A DNA stretch of 64,000 nt from an uncultured Flavobacteriales bacterium (GCA_937876195.1 CALEIK010000024.1:220579-284578); one strand, 5' to 3'; shown: positions 25,353 through 35,317, counted from the first letter of the stretch. Numbers and translations are program-made. Notes: generated by a model not told the origin, from the letters alone.

Positions 25353-27278
25353 TTAAAAGCGTTCAACGATTCCGTAAATAATAGGATTTCCTTTTCGAAT
25401 GGAAATTGAGAAATCATCGATGATCAATGGTTGTTTCCCCTTGTTCCATATGTAGACCTTTAGAAGAGTGCCTTCTTTCTCGAGGTTGATGTCGGATAGT
25501 TTCACGGAGTGATGAGCATTTATCCATTTGCCGTCTGCAGTTAAATTGTCTTGAAATTCGGCTGCATCCGTTGCATTCCAATATATATTTGTTTTCCCAG
25601 CATCGATTGAAGAAACAATCAACGCTTCATTTAAATCAGTTTGAACAAAGATTTTTAATGAGATATCGATGAAATCATTTTCGTTCTCTAAAACGTCGTT
25701 GATTTGAATAGAATAGCCTGGAGACCACTCTACTGTACTGTCTATATAATAGCTATTGTTTCCAGAGAACGAGAGGCTATCAATGATATTTTCCTGAGGA
25801 AACATATCCCAATGATCAAGTTGATTGTTTCTTTCAAAGCCTTGTACGGATAGTCTATCTTCTTTCGCTGATTTTTTCGACGAGAACAAATAGGTACTTC
25901 CACCAGCATAATTTTTTTGCCAAACAATGGTTGGAAAATAGTCTTTAATTATAGCAACCGTCAATGGGTGGCTCGAGGCATTGCTTCCAAAATATAAGTA
26001 TGATTTTTTAGCCCTTATAGTCTTAATCAGGCGAACAATTTCAGCGGGAGTTGTGTAATCATTCAGCCAAATACTGTTGGTATCTACATTGTATTTTTTA
26101 TAAAAATAACGCACCTTATGTTTATCCGTATAGAACAACGAAGCCAAATCAGGATGTTCTTTTTGAGCAATACTATAATCTACTACGATGCGCTTAATTG
26201 GTGAGTTATAAAACAATTCATAATGTTTTCGCTCAAATATTGTGGTTAGACTTGTGCATAACAGAATCAACGCTACGAGAATGAGATTTGTCTTTACGCT
26301 AAGGTTTTTAATGTGTCCAAATACTAAAAACAAGAGATAGGGAAAACTGAATAAAAGGATGGAAAACTGAAGAACTGCGCTTACATACTTAGAGTAAAAG
26401 AATCCGATGAGAAGTGGTGCTAAAAACAAAAAGGCGAACAACAGCGTATCTTTTACTGAAATTGGACGCCTGTTCTTCTTGAACAATCCAAACAGAATAA
26501 TCCCTAGCACCAGAGCCACGACAACATACGAATAATTGCAAGCGTAAAAGAGGTAATCTATAAAAAATGAGTTATTTGGTTTCGAAAGCCAGCCTTCAAT
26601 TCCTCCGTGTCCCAATTGCGTGAAAAATATGGAAAGATGAGGAATGTAAAGAACAAAAATTAGAACACCACTGACTAAGTAGAAAACCAATTTCTTACGT
26701 TCGATAAAGAATATTCCGCTAATTCCAATGAGCGCGGCAAACAATAAACTGAAATGGTGATTGTAGGCAGAAAGTACTCCTGTAAGAACAAAAAACAGAC
26801 TGTTCCTCAAATAATTCTTCTCAGGGAATTTGATCATTTTGGTCAGGAAGTACACCATTAACAATGTCAAAAACAATCCGCTGACATAGGGTCTAGCCAT
26901 TTGACCATGAATAATTGTGTATTGAATTCCCGTTACAAATGCAGCTGCGATCAATCCTACCGTTTCATTATACCAGTACTTACCAATAGAGAAAATCAAA
27001 GGTATCGTCGCTATTCCCATGATTAAAAACGGAAGTTTAATCACCCACTGTTCGGTTCCGAATAACTGAATCCAATAATAAATAAACACCTGAACACCAG
27101 CTGGATGTGTATCTGTTTTTACACCGTACGCGATCAAATCTGAAAAATTATCAAAGTTTGTTCGAACGAGTGCGCTTAGCTCATCATGAGTAAGTGGAAT
27201 TTCAAACAAATTACTGAAGCGCAGTGCAATCGCAACTGCAATAATTAGAAGAAGTAGAAGCCTGTTACTTAATTTCAT
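25353..27278 (-). CDS. GT39-like (ArnT/PMT type) membrane glycosyltransferase
   Basis: A 641-aa protein with about 11-12 hydrophobic helices in the first 400 residues and a soluble beta-rich C-terminal part. The first extracytoplasmic loop carries PLTHDELSAL, with Asp32-Glu33 at the position of the catalytic Asp-Glu of GT39/GT83 enzymes, which use polyprenyl-phosphate sugars as donors outside the membrane. GQMARPY in a later loop also fits. Acceptor unknown. The start is placed at ATG 27276-27278, directly before the first helix. Convergent with the amidohydrolase gene, stop codons 3 bp apart. Confidence 0.82.
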   Translation of the reverse strand: MKLSNRLLLLLIIAVAIALRFSNLFEIPLTHDELSALVRTNFDNFSDLIAYGVKTDTHPAGVQVFIYYWIQLFGTEQWVIKLPFLIMGIATIPLIFSIGKYWYNETVGLIAAAFVTGIQYTIIHGQMARPYVSGLFLTLLMVYFLTKMIKFPEKNYLRNSLFFVLTGVLSAYNHHFSLLFAALIGISGIFFIERKKLVFYLVSGVLIFVLYIPHLSIFFTQLGHGGIEGWLSKPNNSFFIDYLFYACNYSYVVVALVLGIILFGLFKKNRRPISVKDTLLFAFLFLAPLLIGFFYSKYVSAVLQFSILLFSFPYLLFLVFGHIKNLSVKTNLILVALILLCTSLTTIFERKHYELFYNSPIKRIVVDYSIAQKEHPDLASLFYTDKHKVRYFYKKYNVDTNSIWLNDYTTPAEIVRLIKTIRAKKSYLYFGSNASSHPLTVAIIKDYFPTIVWQKNYAGGSTYLFSSKKSAKEDRLSVQGFERNNQLDHWDMFPQENIIDSLSFSGNNSYYIDSTVEWSPGYSIQINDVLENENDFIDISLKIFVQTDLNEALIVSSIDAGKTNIYWNATDAAEFQDNLTADGKWINAHHSVKLSDINLEKEGTLLKVYIWNKGKQPLIIDDFSISIRKGNPIIYGIVERF

Positions 27279-27350
27279 AAATCTACGGAAGAGGATATAA
27301 CACAAGTATAGAGATAAAAGTTAACTTATGGAAATTGCACTTCTGGCTAT

Positions 27351-27384
27351 AAAAAAAACCGTCCACTTCAAAGTAGACGGTTTC
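27351..27384 (-). terminator. Rho-independent terminator of fumC
   Basis: On the minus strand AACCGTC-TACTT/AAGTGGACGGTT forms a hairpin followed by eight U residues, starting about 18 bp after the fumC stop codon. Confidence 0.87.
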
Positions 27385-27402
27385 AATGAGTGTTTGTTAT
27401 TT

Positions 27403-28800
27403 CTAATCCAATGAACCGATCATTTTTTTAGGGTCTACCCAATTGTCATATTCTTCCGCGGGGACATAGCCCAAACGAATCGCTTCTTCACGCAATGTTG
27501 TGCCATTTTCGTGCGCAGTGTTTGCTATCTCGGCAGCTTTGTAATAACCAATTTTTGTATTCAATGCTGTAACAAGCATGAGTGAATTGTTGAGTAATTC
27601 ATCTATTCTTCGTTGGTTTGGTTCAATTCCCTTTGCACAGTTTTCATCAAACGAAACACAGGCATCACCTATCAGCTGCGCACTTTGTAATAAATTCGCA
27701 GCCATCATTGGTTTGAACACATTTAATTCGTAGTGACCTTGTGTACCTCCAACGGTAATTGCAACATCGTTCCCCATTACTTGAGCACAAACCATTGTAA
27801 TTGCCTCTGCTTGTGTCGGATTCACCTTTCCTGGCATAATGGAAGATCCAGGCTCGTTTGCTGGAATGGTAATCTCACCGATACCAGAGCGCGGTCCAGA
27901 TGCCATCATACGAATGTCATTGGCAATTTTGTTGAGCGAAACAGCCATTTGTTTAAGAGCCCCATGTGTTTCCACGATGGCGTCGTGCGCGGCCAGTGCT
28001 TCAAATTTATTTTCTGCTGTTATAAACGGAAGTCCCGTAAACTCAGCGATTTTAGCAGCTACCAATACATCGTAACCCTTTGGAGTATTCATTCCTGTAC
28101 CAACTGCTGTTCCACCCAATGCCAATTCAGATAAATGTGGCAATGTATTTCTCAGCGCTTTTAATCCATGGTTCAATTGAGAAACATATCCTGAAAATTC
28201 TTGTCCCAATGTCAATGGAGTTGCATCCATTAGGTGCGTACGTCCGATTTTAACAACATCTTTGAATGCTTTCGCTTTTGCATCCAACGTATCTCGCAAT
28301 TGTTCAACACCTGGAATTGTGGTTTCAACCACCATCTTGTAACATGCGATGTGCATTCCTGTTGGGAAGGTGTCATTGCTGGATTGTGATTTGTTTACGT
28401 CATCGTTGGCAAGAAGCGTTTTTTCTCCCTCGCCAATTTTGTGACCTGCATTCACGTGCGCTCGGTTAGCAATCACCTCATTTACGTTCATATTACTTTG
28501 CGTACCAGAACCAGTTTGCCATATCACCAGTGGAAATTGATCATCCAATTTTCCAGCGATGATTTCATCTGCCGCTTTCGAAATGTGATCTCTTTTTTCT
28601 TGTGACAGAACACCCAATTCGCAGTTTGCATGAGCGGCAGCCTTCTTAAGGTAAGCAAAGGCATGAACGATTTCAATGGGCATGGACGCCGAAGGGCCAA
28701 TCTTAAAATTGTTTCTAGAACGCTCAGTTTGAGGTCCCCAGTACTTATCGGCGGGTACTTTTACTTCACCAATGGTATCTTTTTCTATACGATATTCCAT
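27403..28800 (-). CDS. fumC: Class II fumarate hydratase
   Basis: A 465-aa fumarase that interconverts fumarate and malate in the TCA cycle. The superfamily signature GSSIMPGKVNP is at residues 318-328, with the catalytic Ser319 on its mobile loop. THLMDATPLTLGQ (His189) is the second catalytic element, and the substrate loop QTGSGTQSNMNVNEV is at 95-109. Length is normal. Single gene with its own terminator; CAAAAATA at 28855-28862 is a possible minus-strand -7 element (TATTTTTG) but no good -33 partner is seen. Confidence 0.97.
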   Translation of the reverse strand: MEYRIEKDTIGEVKVPADKYWGPQTERSRNNFKIGPSASMPIEIVHAFAYLKKAAAHANCELGVLSQEKRDHISKAADEIIAGKLDDQFPLVIWQTGSGTQSNMNVNEVIANRAHVNAGHKIGEGEKTLLANDDVNKSQSSNDTFPTGMHIACYKMVVETTIPGVEQLRDTLDAKAKAFKDVVKIGRTHLMDATPLTLGQEFSGYVSQLNHGLKALRNTLPHLSELALGGTAVGTGMNTPKGYDVLVAAKIAEFTGLPFITAENKFEALAAHDAIVETHGALKQMAVSLNKIANDIRMMASGPRSGIGEITIPANEPGSSIMPGKVNPTQAEAITMVCAQVMGNDVAITVGGTQGHYELNVFKPMMAANLLQSAQLIGDACVSFDENCAKGIEPNQRRIDELLNNSLMLVTALNTKIGYYKAAEIANTAHENGTTLREEAIRLGYVPAEEYDNWVDPKKMIGSLD

Positions 28801-28869
28801 TTTTTGTGTTTTTATAATTGAATAATTATTAGTTTTACATCTGTAATTAATCTACAAAAATAACAAGAG

Positions 28870-29022
28870 ATGAGTATTTTCGGTATAGTTTTATTCCTTT
28901 TAATTGGTGGAATGGCATTTTGGTTATTGGTTTTTATGCTAGGATTTATCTTACCATACTGGATTACCTTAGGAGCAATGGAAAAATTACGTCCAAAAAG
29001 AATTCTTGACGAAGAAAATTAA
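28870..29022 (+). CDS. Short membrane protein, 50 aa
   Basis: A small frame from ATG 28870 to TAA 29022 encodes 50 residues: one long or two closely spaced hydrophobic helices (about 4-38, IVLFLLIGGMAFWLLV and MLGFILPYWITLG), then a charged tail EKLRPKRILDEEN. The helix-plus-charged-tail layout and the isolated, unshadowed position support a real small membrane protein. Function unknown. It is divergent from fumC, 69 bp away. Confidence 0.5.
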   Translation: MSIFGIVLFLLIGGMAFWLLVFMLGFILPYWITLGAMEKLRPKRILDEEN

Positions 29023-29040
29023 ACTTCTTTTTGTCTATAG

Positions 29041-29084
29041 CACATTTGAACACGCTCCTCGCTGATCGGTGCCTTTCAAATGTG
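29041..29084. repeat. Inverted repeat in a 354-bp gene-free stretch
   Basis: CACATTTGAA at 29041-29050 is exactly complementary to TTCAAATGTG at 29075-29084, with a 24-nt loop. It starts 18 bp after the 50-aa gene and could be a terminator-like hairpin, although no strong T-run follows. The rest of 29085-29376 shows nothing I can name, except a TATATTTG box at 29337-29344 without a well-spaced -33 partner. Confidence 0.5.
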
Positions 29085-29376
29085 AATTTTATATGCAGAA
29101 AATCACATAAAACCTAGCGCATATAACTCACCCAGCTCATTATCAATGAAAAAGTAGAGGTAATTGCCAAGTTTTCGAATATTTAGAAGCAGTTGTTTCC
29201 TGATGAAACTTAATGTAGTTGACTAAAATTCTCGAAGCACATAGAAATGTTTCTTCAAAACTTAGAACTGTATTGAGGGACAGATAGTTTGCCCAGTAGT
29301 TTATTGAGAGCTCAAGAGAAGCGTTGAATTTTTACTTATATTTGTTTGCTAAATCCGCATTGGTAGTATTATTAAA

Positions 29377-31173
29377 ATGAAAAGGAATCAGATTGATATT
29401 TCGTTAAAACTCGTCTTAGTCGCACTATTGATCTACACTGTTGCCCATTTTTGGGCAGGCACTCCTTCTCAGGTAATTGGGTGGGACGCATTTGGATATT
29501 ATTTGTACCTTCCCTTTGGACTGATTTACAACGATCTAACCTTTTCTGATCTGTCAGTGATAAACGCAGTTGTAGAACAATACGATAATACACCTACATT
29601 GTACCAATTGGTTGCTGCTGAGAATGGAAACCAGGTAATAAAATACCCAATTGGACTTGCCATCATGATGCTCCCATTCTTTTTGATAGGACATTTAGCT
29701 TCTATGCTCTTTGGTTTTCCAATGGATGGCTTTTCATTACCATATGAAGTTATGGTTTTTGTTGGTCATTGTTTTTACGTCCTACTGGGAATCTGGTATT
29801 TACGTAAAGTGCTACTTGTCTATTTTAGTCCACTTATAACCGGTTTGGTGATTTTGTGTATTGTTGTTGGGACGAATTTTCTAGGATTGGGCACAGCATC
29901 AATGGGAAGTTCTCATATTCCGCTTTTCGCATTACACGCTATAGGGTTGTATTGGGTTTATAGATGGCATGAGAATCCAACGTTGAAACTCAGCATTGGA
30001 CTGGGAGCGTTGATAGGACTCATGATAATTACGCGACCAACGGAAATTTTGTTTTTACTTATTCCACTATTTTGGGGTGTGAAATCGATAAAAGGTTTTT
30101 TTCAGAAGTACAAGAACCTTTTTCAGAAGGAATATTTAAATTTTGCTTTTCTTGTACTAGCATTAATTGCTGTCGGATTTATACAATTGATTTATTGGAA
30201 AACGATTACTGGTTATTGGTTCTATTATAGTTACGATAATGCAGGAGAAGGGTTTGAGTTCTTAAATTCATACACATGGGAATTTCTTTTCAGCTTTAGG
30301 AAAGGGTGGCTTCTGTACACACCGTTGATGATTTTTGCGTTAATTGGCTTGTTTTTCGGAATAAGGAAGTTTTCTTTTGGTTTCGGATTGTTGATTTTTG
30401 CTGTTCTTAATATTTGGGTATTGTCGAGTTGGTCATGTTGGTGGTATGCTGAAAGTTTCGGACAGCGTAGCATCGTACAATCCTATCCAGAAATGGCTCT
30501 TGCATTGGGGGCTTTCTTTACAGTTATACAAACTTCAAGGATCTTAAAAAATAGTATTGCTTTTCTCATAAGTATACTCGTGTTTTTCAATATTTTTCAA
30601 ACTTGGCAGGTGCACAATGGAATTATTCACGGCTCAAGAATGACAGCAGCTTATTATTTTGCTGTTTTCGGTCGTACACAAGTTCCGGATGGCGCCGAAA
30701 AATTATTATTGGTAGACCGCTCTGCGATTGGAAATACAACCCCTAGTGATGTAGATCGCTATTCAATGAATAAAACACTTTTGTTCAAGGAAATAGTTTC
30801 ATTTACAGAAGAACAGGAATTTGTTGCATTTAAAACTATTCCTTTCTCAACCCTCACAAATAAAGATCATGCATGGATTAAAATAACAGGGAAAAGTCGA
30901 ATAGAAACAATGGGAGCAGAAGAGCAATATTTGTTTGTCGTTGCTTTCACACATGAGGGAAATAAGTACAGCTATAGGGCAGTATCGCCAAATGGAATGT
31001 CGCACAATGCTATAGATTCGTCCATCGTTGATATCGAATTATGGTATCTTACACCAGAGGTTAGAAGCATAGCGGATGAATTTGTATTTGAAATTTGGAA
31101 TCGTGCGAAAAGTGCTGTTACAATTACTGATTTAAGAGTTGAAAGTTACGAGCGAAAAGAGAATACACATTAA
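29377..31173 (+). CDS. Polytopic membrane protein, possibly GT-C-type glycosyltransferase
   Basis: A 598-aa protein with about ten hydrophobic helices in residues 10-410 and a soluble C-terminal domain of about 170 residues. The first loop has GWDAFGYYLYLPFGLIYND, an acidic residue followed by aromatic residues, as in some GT-C membrane transferases. TRPTEILFLLIPL also resembles such proteins. There is no clear catalytic DE/DD pair, so the assignment is tentative. It stands alone, close to the GT39-like gene at 25.4-27.3 kb. Confidence 0.6.
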   Translation: MKRNQIDISLKLVLVALLIYTVAHFWAGTPSQVIGWDAFGYYLYLPFGLIYNDLTFSDLSVINAVVEQYDNTPTLYQLVAAENGNQVIKYPIGLAIMMLPFFLIGHLASMLFGFPMDGFSLPYEVMVFVGHCFYVLLGIWYLRKVLLVYFSPLITGLVILCIVVGTNFLGLGTASMGSSHIPLFALHAIGLYWVYRWHENPTLKLSIGLGALIGLMIITRPTEILFLLIPLFWGVKSIKGFFQKYKNLFQKEYLNFAFLVLALIAVGFIQLIYWKTITGYWFYYSYDNAGEGFEFLNSYTWEFLFSFRKGWLLYTPLMIFALIGLFFGIRKFSFGFGLLIFAVLNIWVLSSWSCWWYAESFGQRSIVQSYPEMALALGAFFTVIQTSRILKNSIAFLISILVFFNIFQTWQVHNGIIHGSRMTAAYYFAVFGRTQVPDGAEKLLLVDRSAIGNTTPSDVDRYSMNKTLLFKEIVSFTEEQEFVAFKTIPFSTLTNKDHAWIKITGKSRIETMGAEEQYLFVVAFTHEGNKYSYRAVSPNGMSHNAIDSSIVDIELWYLTPEVRSIADEFVFEIWNRAKSAVTITDLRVESYERKENTH

Positions 31174-31249
31174 ATCCGATGACTTAACTCATGATTAATT
31201 TTGCTGAATGGTGTTTTTTGTTAATAGTCGTGATGGTACCGTTCCCTTT

Positions 31250-32398
31250 TCACTCAACTATTTTTCGCGTGATATTTGCTGGAAGGCGCGTCAGTAATTC
31301 GTAATTGACCAATGCGCTAAAATCGCTAAACGAAGAGACGGTAATTTCTAAATCTCCCTGATTTCCTATAAGTACGACTTCATCTCCTTTTTCAATCCCA
31401 ACATTTTCGGTAATATCTACTGCCATCATGTTCATATTTACAATGCCAATCACATCAAAACGTTCTCCGCGAATAAGTACTTTCCCATGATTGCTTAAAG
31501 ATCGACTAAAACCATCCGAATATCCAACGGGAATCAATGCTATTTTGGTCATTTTACTCGAGAAAAAGGAAGTTCCATAACCAATGAATTCCCCAGGCTT
31601 CACTTCTTTTGTCGCCATCACTTTCGTTTTCCATGAGATAACGCGTTTCAATGGATTATCAACGGTTTTGTTTTTCGTTAAGTATTGCACGAGCACCTCG
31701 TTGTTCGGGAAAAAGCCATATTGTAAAATCCCAACCCTAGCAAGATCTAATTGTGTTTTTGGGTATTGAATACTTGCGGCTGAACATGCTAGATGATAAT
31801 TCAACTCTTTCCAACCGAGTGAATGAATGAGTTTTTGTGCACGTTGAAATTTTGCTTGCTGATCTTTGATGCGCTTGAAATTAGAAATACTCTCCGCGCC
31901 TGCAAGGTGAGAGCAAACACCTTTTATCTCAATATTTCCCTGATTTTTCCCCAGTAGATGGAGGACATCTTTTATTTTTTTGATGTCAAACCCAGTACGA
32001 TTCATTCCTGTTTCAATTTCGATGTGAATACGGGCTGGCTTTTGAAGTTTCTTGGCAACTTCGATGGTTGCATTTAGTCGGTCTTCTTCAAACACGAAAA
32101 ACTCCACGTTATTCTCTATCGCCCATTCAATCTGTTGATTTTCAATTTGCCCCATGATCATCAGCGTGATGTCATTTGGGAGACACGATAGAACTTCGTA
32201 GGCTTCATCTGCGCCAAAAACACTGAAATGTCGCACACCGTTTTCGTAGACCAATGGACAAAAGGAATGCACCCCATGACCGTAAGCATTTCCTTTGACA
32301 ACGGATGAAAAGGTGGTGTTCCCTAATATTTTTTGAATGAAATCAATGTTTGTTTTTAAAGCGGATTTGGAAAGTTCGATGTACGATGTATGTTTCAT
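31250..32398 (-). CDS. alr: Alanine racemase (stand-alone)
   Basis: A 382-aa PLP enzyme interconverting L- and D-alanine. The Schiff-base motif VVKGNAYGHG is at residues 33-42, with Lys35. HIEIETGMNRTGF, the catalytic-tyrosine segment GEFIGYGTSFF and the substrate-pocket ALIPVGYSDGFSR are all present. It is the second alanine racemase domain in the window, the other being fused to MurF. Its start shares one base with the stop of the upstream M20 amidohydrolase (TAATG), so the two are cotranslated. The partner enzyme may supply or recycle amino acids, which is inference. Confidence 0.94.
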   Translation of the reverse strand: MKHTSYIELSKSALKTNIDFIQKILGNTTFSSVVKGNAYGHGVHSFCPLVYENGVRHFSVFGADEAYEVLSCLPNDITLMIMGQIENQQIEWAIENNVEFFVFEEDRLNATIEVAKKLQKPARIHIEIETGMNRTGFDIKKIKDVLHLLGKNQGNIEIKGVCSHLAGAESISNFKRIKDQQAKFQRAQKLIHSLGWKELNYHLACSAASIQYPKTQLDLARVGILQYGFFPNNEVLVQYLTKNKTVDNPLKRVISWKTKVMATKEVKPGEFIGYGTSFFSSKMTKIALIPVGYSDGFSRSLSNHGKVLIRGERFDVIGIVNMNMMAVDITENVGIEKGDEVVLIGNQGDLEITVSSFSDFSALVNYELLTRLPANITRKIVE

Positions 32399-33552
32399 TA
32401 ACTATGATTAATTTCTTGAATGATTTGAAAAAATTGCTGAATTCCTGTTGCCGTGATATCATCAGGGAAGTCATAATCTGGATTGTGCAGTGCAGGCGTA
32501 TTTTCTCCTGCTCCCAATCCAAACATTGCTCCTTTGAAGCGCTGCGTGAACAAGCCAAAATCTTCTCCCCATTTAAACGGATGTTGCATTTCATGCACGG
32601 CAAATTCATTTGTTAAAGCAGCTTTTCGAATCACCGCCACTGCTTCATTGTCATTTTGGTTGGCATAGAATTCCTGTGTCCAAGAAATAGTATGCTGTAA
32701 CCCATAGTTTTCACATGTAGTGATGATAAATGATTCTAGTAATTGACACCTTTCATTAAAAAGATTCAAATTCCAGCTTCGAATGGTGAGGTGAACTTCT
32801 CCATGTCCCGCCGAAATTCCATAGGCAATTTCACCCATGGTCATGTGCACAGGAGTTACTAAAAAGAAATCATCTCGTTCTGGGCGGTTGTTCGTGATTT
32901 TTTCTGAGAACTGGAGAATGTCTCCAATGGCCAAAGCAGGATTGACGCCCAATTCAGGCTCGGCAGCATGCGCGGTTTTACCGTTGAGGTGAATAATCAT
33001 GCTCTTAACATTTGCATTGAATGTGTTTTCCTTGAGAACGATCATATTCTTTTTAAACCCTGGAAGATTGTGTAACGCAAACACAAAATCGATGTGAAGG
33101 TCATGAAAGTAGTCACTTTTCAGGACAGCTTCGGCGCCCATGCCGTTTTCTTCAGCAGGTTGAAAAAGGAGTAAAACCGTGCCTTGAGTTGGAGGTTGGG
33201 ATGATAATAACTCAGCAACCCCAAGCATGATGGTGGTGTGTCCATCATGTCCGCATTTGTGACTAACTCCTGGAACAATTGATTTATAAGAAAATTCATT
33301 GACTTCAACAATCGGTAAGGCATCGGTGTCAGCACGAAGAAGGACAGTTGGTCCCGGTTTTTTACTTTCAAAACTGACCAATACGCCCGTGTTAGCTACT
33401 GAATGAACTTCTCCGTTGCAGTGCGTGTTCAAGTAGTGGATAATACGTTTTGCTGTTTCATACTCTCGCTCAGCGACTTCAGGGTGTTGGTGTATTTCCT
33501 TTCGTATTATTTCCAATCTGGACATGGAACTTTCTATTGTTTTGTGCATCAA
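32398..33552 (-). CDS. M20D-type amidohydrolase (N-acyl-amino-acid hydrolase-like)
   Basis: A 384-aa metallo-amidohydrolase. The M20D signature is clear: LLRADTDALPI (residues 71-81), HKCGHDGHTTIML with Cys100, His102 and His105, and FQPAEENGMGAEAV with the catalytic Glu pair. The family splits N-acyl or N-acetyl amino acids, hippurate or similar amides, and N-acetyl-diaminopimelate in lysine synthesis. Which of these applies is not clear. First gene of a two-gene operon with alr. In 33553-33724 nothing else is seen. Confidence 0.9.
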   Translation of the reverse strand: MMHKTIESSMSRLEIIRKEIHQHPEVAEREYETAKRIIHYLNTHCNGEVHSVANTGVLVSFESKKPGPTVLLRADTDALPIVEVNEFSYKSIVPGVSHKCGHDGHTTIMLGVAELLSSQPPTQGTVLLLFQPAEENGMGAEAVLKSDYFHDLHIDFVFALHNLPGFKKNMIVLKENTFNANVKSMIIHLNGKTAHAAEPELGVNPALAIGDILQFSEKITNNRPERDDFFLVTPVHMTMGEIAYGISAGHGEVHLTIRSWNLNLFNERCQLLESFIITTCENYGLQHTISWTQEFYANQNDNEAVAVIRKAALTNEFAVHEMQHPFKWGEDFGLFTQRFKGAMFGLGAGENTPALHNPDYDFPDDITATGIQQFFQIIQEINHS

Positions 33553-33724
33553 CCAATTTGATTTTTAGAATGAACAATTCTTATTTGCCTTGAATAAAGC
33601 GATGCACACAAAATAATTAAATATTATGGATTAGGCTAGTATATCGTAAAGGAAAGTACAATTTCAATGGCTGGAATGAATTTCAAATGATCAGTTTTAC
33701 TGGTAGTTTGATATTTATGAGCAC

Positions 33725-33750
33725 AAAAAAGGACGCTGTTAACGTCCTTT
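33725..33750 (-). terminator. Rho-independent terminator of the BlaI/M56 operon
   Basis: On the minus strand, AAAGGACG/CGTCCTTT forms a hairpin with a 7-nt loop and continues into a U-run (plus-strand A-run at 33725-33730), 22 bp after the M56 stop. Confidence 0.82.
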
Positions 33751-33771
33751 CACACTAAAATCACATTCTTT

Positions 33772-34947
33772 TTAAAGTTTGAATGCGAATGGAATCTTCA
33801 TCTCAGCGGCAACTTTTTTACCTTCCTTGACACCTGGTTTCCAATTTGGCATTTCTTTTACTAGTCGCATTGCTTCTTTATCAAACGCATCGTGTGTAGA
33901 GCTTACTTCAACTTTTACGTTTTCAATACCACCTGTGCTCGCAACCGTGAAGGAGACAATGACTTTTCCTTCCGTTTTACTTTTTTTAAGTGCTTCAGGG
34001 TAGTTGATGTTTTCTTGGATGTACGTTGACAATGCAGGCATTCCTCCGGGAAATTCTGGTTGTTGATCCAGTGTACCATTCACCTCTTTTTTCGGTGGAA
34101 GAGGATTGTAATCGCTGATTGTTAAACTCGATGTTAACAAGGTTGTTCCTACAATAGCAGGAATTAAAATGAAATGTTTCATAGCTATTTTATTTTTTGT
34201 TTTTAATTGAATAATTCGTTTGCGAAGTAGAGAAGGTTGATTAAATCCATTACCTAAGTCAGGAAGTGAGACACCGATGTGAGCAGAAAGCAATGCTAGA
34301 CTGTACTCTTTTACATCGCCATCTGATGATATACTGGCGCGATCGGCTAAATATTCATGATTCTCCTTTATTTTACGCTTCCATAGGTAAACCACAGGAT
34401 TAAACCAGACAATGATTTGTAGCAATGAAATCCACAGAATATCATACGAGTGCTTTTGTTTACAATGAGCAGCTTCATGCTTAAGCACAAACTCAGCCTC
34501 GTGCAATTGGGATTCACTGATGTATACGTGATTCAAAAAGGAGTAGGAATCCATTTTATTCTCAATAAGGTAGACATTTATTTTCCCATGTCGACTCAAA
34601 TGCTTGATGACAGGTTGACGAAGGACACGCACCAATTGATAAAGAAACCACAGGGAAGAAATGATCACACCAGACATATAAATGAACCATAACCAGTCAA
34701 AACCCGAACTAAATGTTGACGTTGAACCTGACTCAGCAATAAATGCAGGTAATTCGAATTGAAATAGTTCTTTTGTCTCATTCGTATAAAGTACATCGAT
34801 TTGTGAAAACACAAGTAGGAGCAGGGGAGCACCGATTAGGTAAAAACGATTGATGGTAAGATGCTTCGTTTTATTGCTCAATAAAAGATACGCGATGTGG
34901 CAGAATAGAAATTGAAACTGCAACGTGAAAAAGTCTGTCCAACTCAT
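33772..34947 (-). CDS. BlaR1/M56-family membrane metallopeptidase fused to TonB C-terminal domain
   Basis: A 391-aa protein. Residues 1 to about 265 are the M56 membrane domain with four or so helices; the zinc motif is HEAAH at 157-161, with ENHEYLADRAS as third-ligand region. A further helix is at about 255-270. The C-terminal about 100 residues (PEFPGGMPALSTYIQENINYP to IPFAFKL) are a TonB/energy-transducer domain facing the periplasm. In BlaR1-type systems the metallopeptidase senses an envelope signal and leads to cleavage of the partner repressor, here the BlaI homologue whose gene overlaps by 4 bp. The signal is unknown; no beta-lactamase is nearby. Confidence 0.92.
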   Translation of the reverse strand: MSWTDFFTLQFQFLFCHIAYLLLSNKTKHLTINRFYLIGAPLLLLVFSQIDVLYTNETKELFQFELPAFIAESGSTSTFSSGFDWLWFIYMSGVIISSLWFLYQLVRVLRQPVIKHLSRHGKINVYLIENKMDSYSFLNHVYISESQLHEAEFVLKHEAAHCKQKHSYDILWISLLQIIVWFNPVVYLWKRKIKENHEYLADRASISSDGDVKEYSLALLSAHIGVSLPDLGNGFNQPSLLRKRIIQLKTKNKIAMKHFILIPAIVGTTLLTSSLTISDYNPLPPKKEVNGTLDQQPEFPGGMPALSTYIQENINYPEALKKSKTEGKVIVSFTVASTGGIENVKVEVSSTHDAFDKEAMRLVKEMPNWKPGVKEGKKVAAEMKIPFAFKL

Positions 34948-35303
34948 GATTTTGAAATTTCGTTAATAATTGCTTCTAACTCTTGCACTGTTAAGTTCTT
35001 TTCCTTGACGAAATAAGAAACTAAGTTTTCTATTGAACCACTAAAATATTTTTGCACCAAACTATCCGTTGTGCGGTTTAGAAATTCTTCTTTGGAGATA
35101 AGTGGAAAGTATTGATGTGTGCGACCAAATGATTTGTAATCCACCACTTTTTTCTTTTCTAATATTCGAACAATAGTTGACACTGTATTGTACGCAGGCT
35201 TTGGATCAGGAAACTTTTCAACGATTTCTTTCACGAACGCTTTTTCCATATCCCATAGAATCTGCATCACTTGTTCTTCGGCTTTCGTTAGTTCGTACAT
35301 CAC
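34944..35303 (-). CDS. BlaI/MecI-family transcriptional repressor
   Basis: A 119-aa winged-helix repressor: LTKAEEQVMQILWDMEKAF at the start, the DNA-reading helix PAYNTVSTIVRILEKKK at about 35-51, and a wing with YKSFGRTHQYFPLI. The C-terminal helices form the dimer interface, where BlaR1-type proteases cut. First gene of the operon with the M56-TonB protein. Two palindromes and a promoter directly upstream point to autoregulation. Confidence 0.93.
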   Translation of the reverse strand: MMYELTKAEEQVMQILWDMEKAFVKEIVEKFPDPKPAYNTVSTIVRILEKKKVVDYKSFGRTHQYFPLISKEEFLNRTTDSLVQKYFSGSIENLVSYFVKEKNLTVQELEAIINEISKS

Positions 35304-35317
35304 ATATTTTGTTTTTA

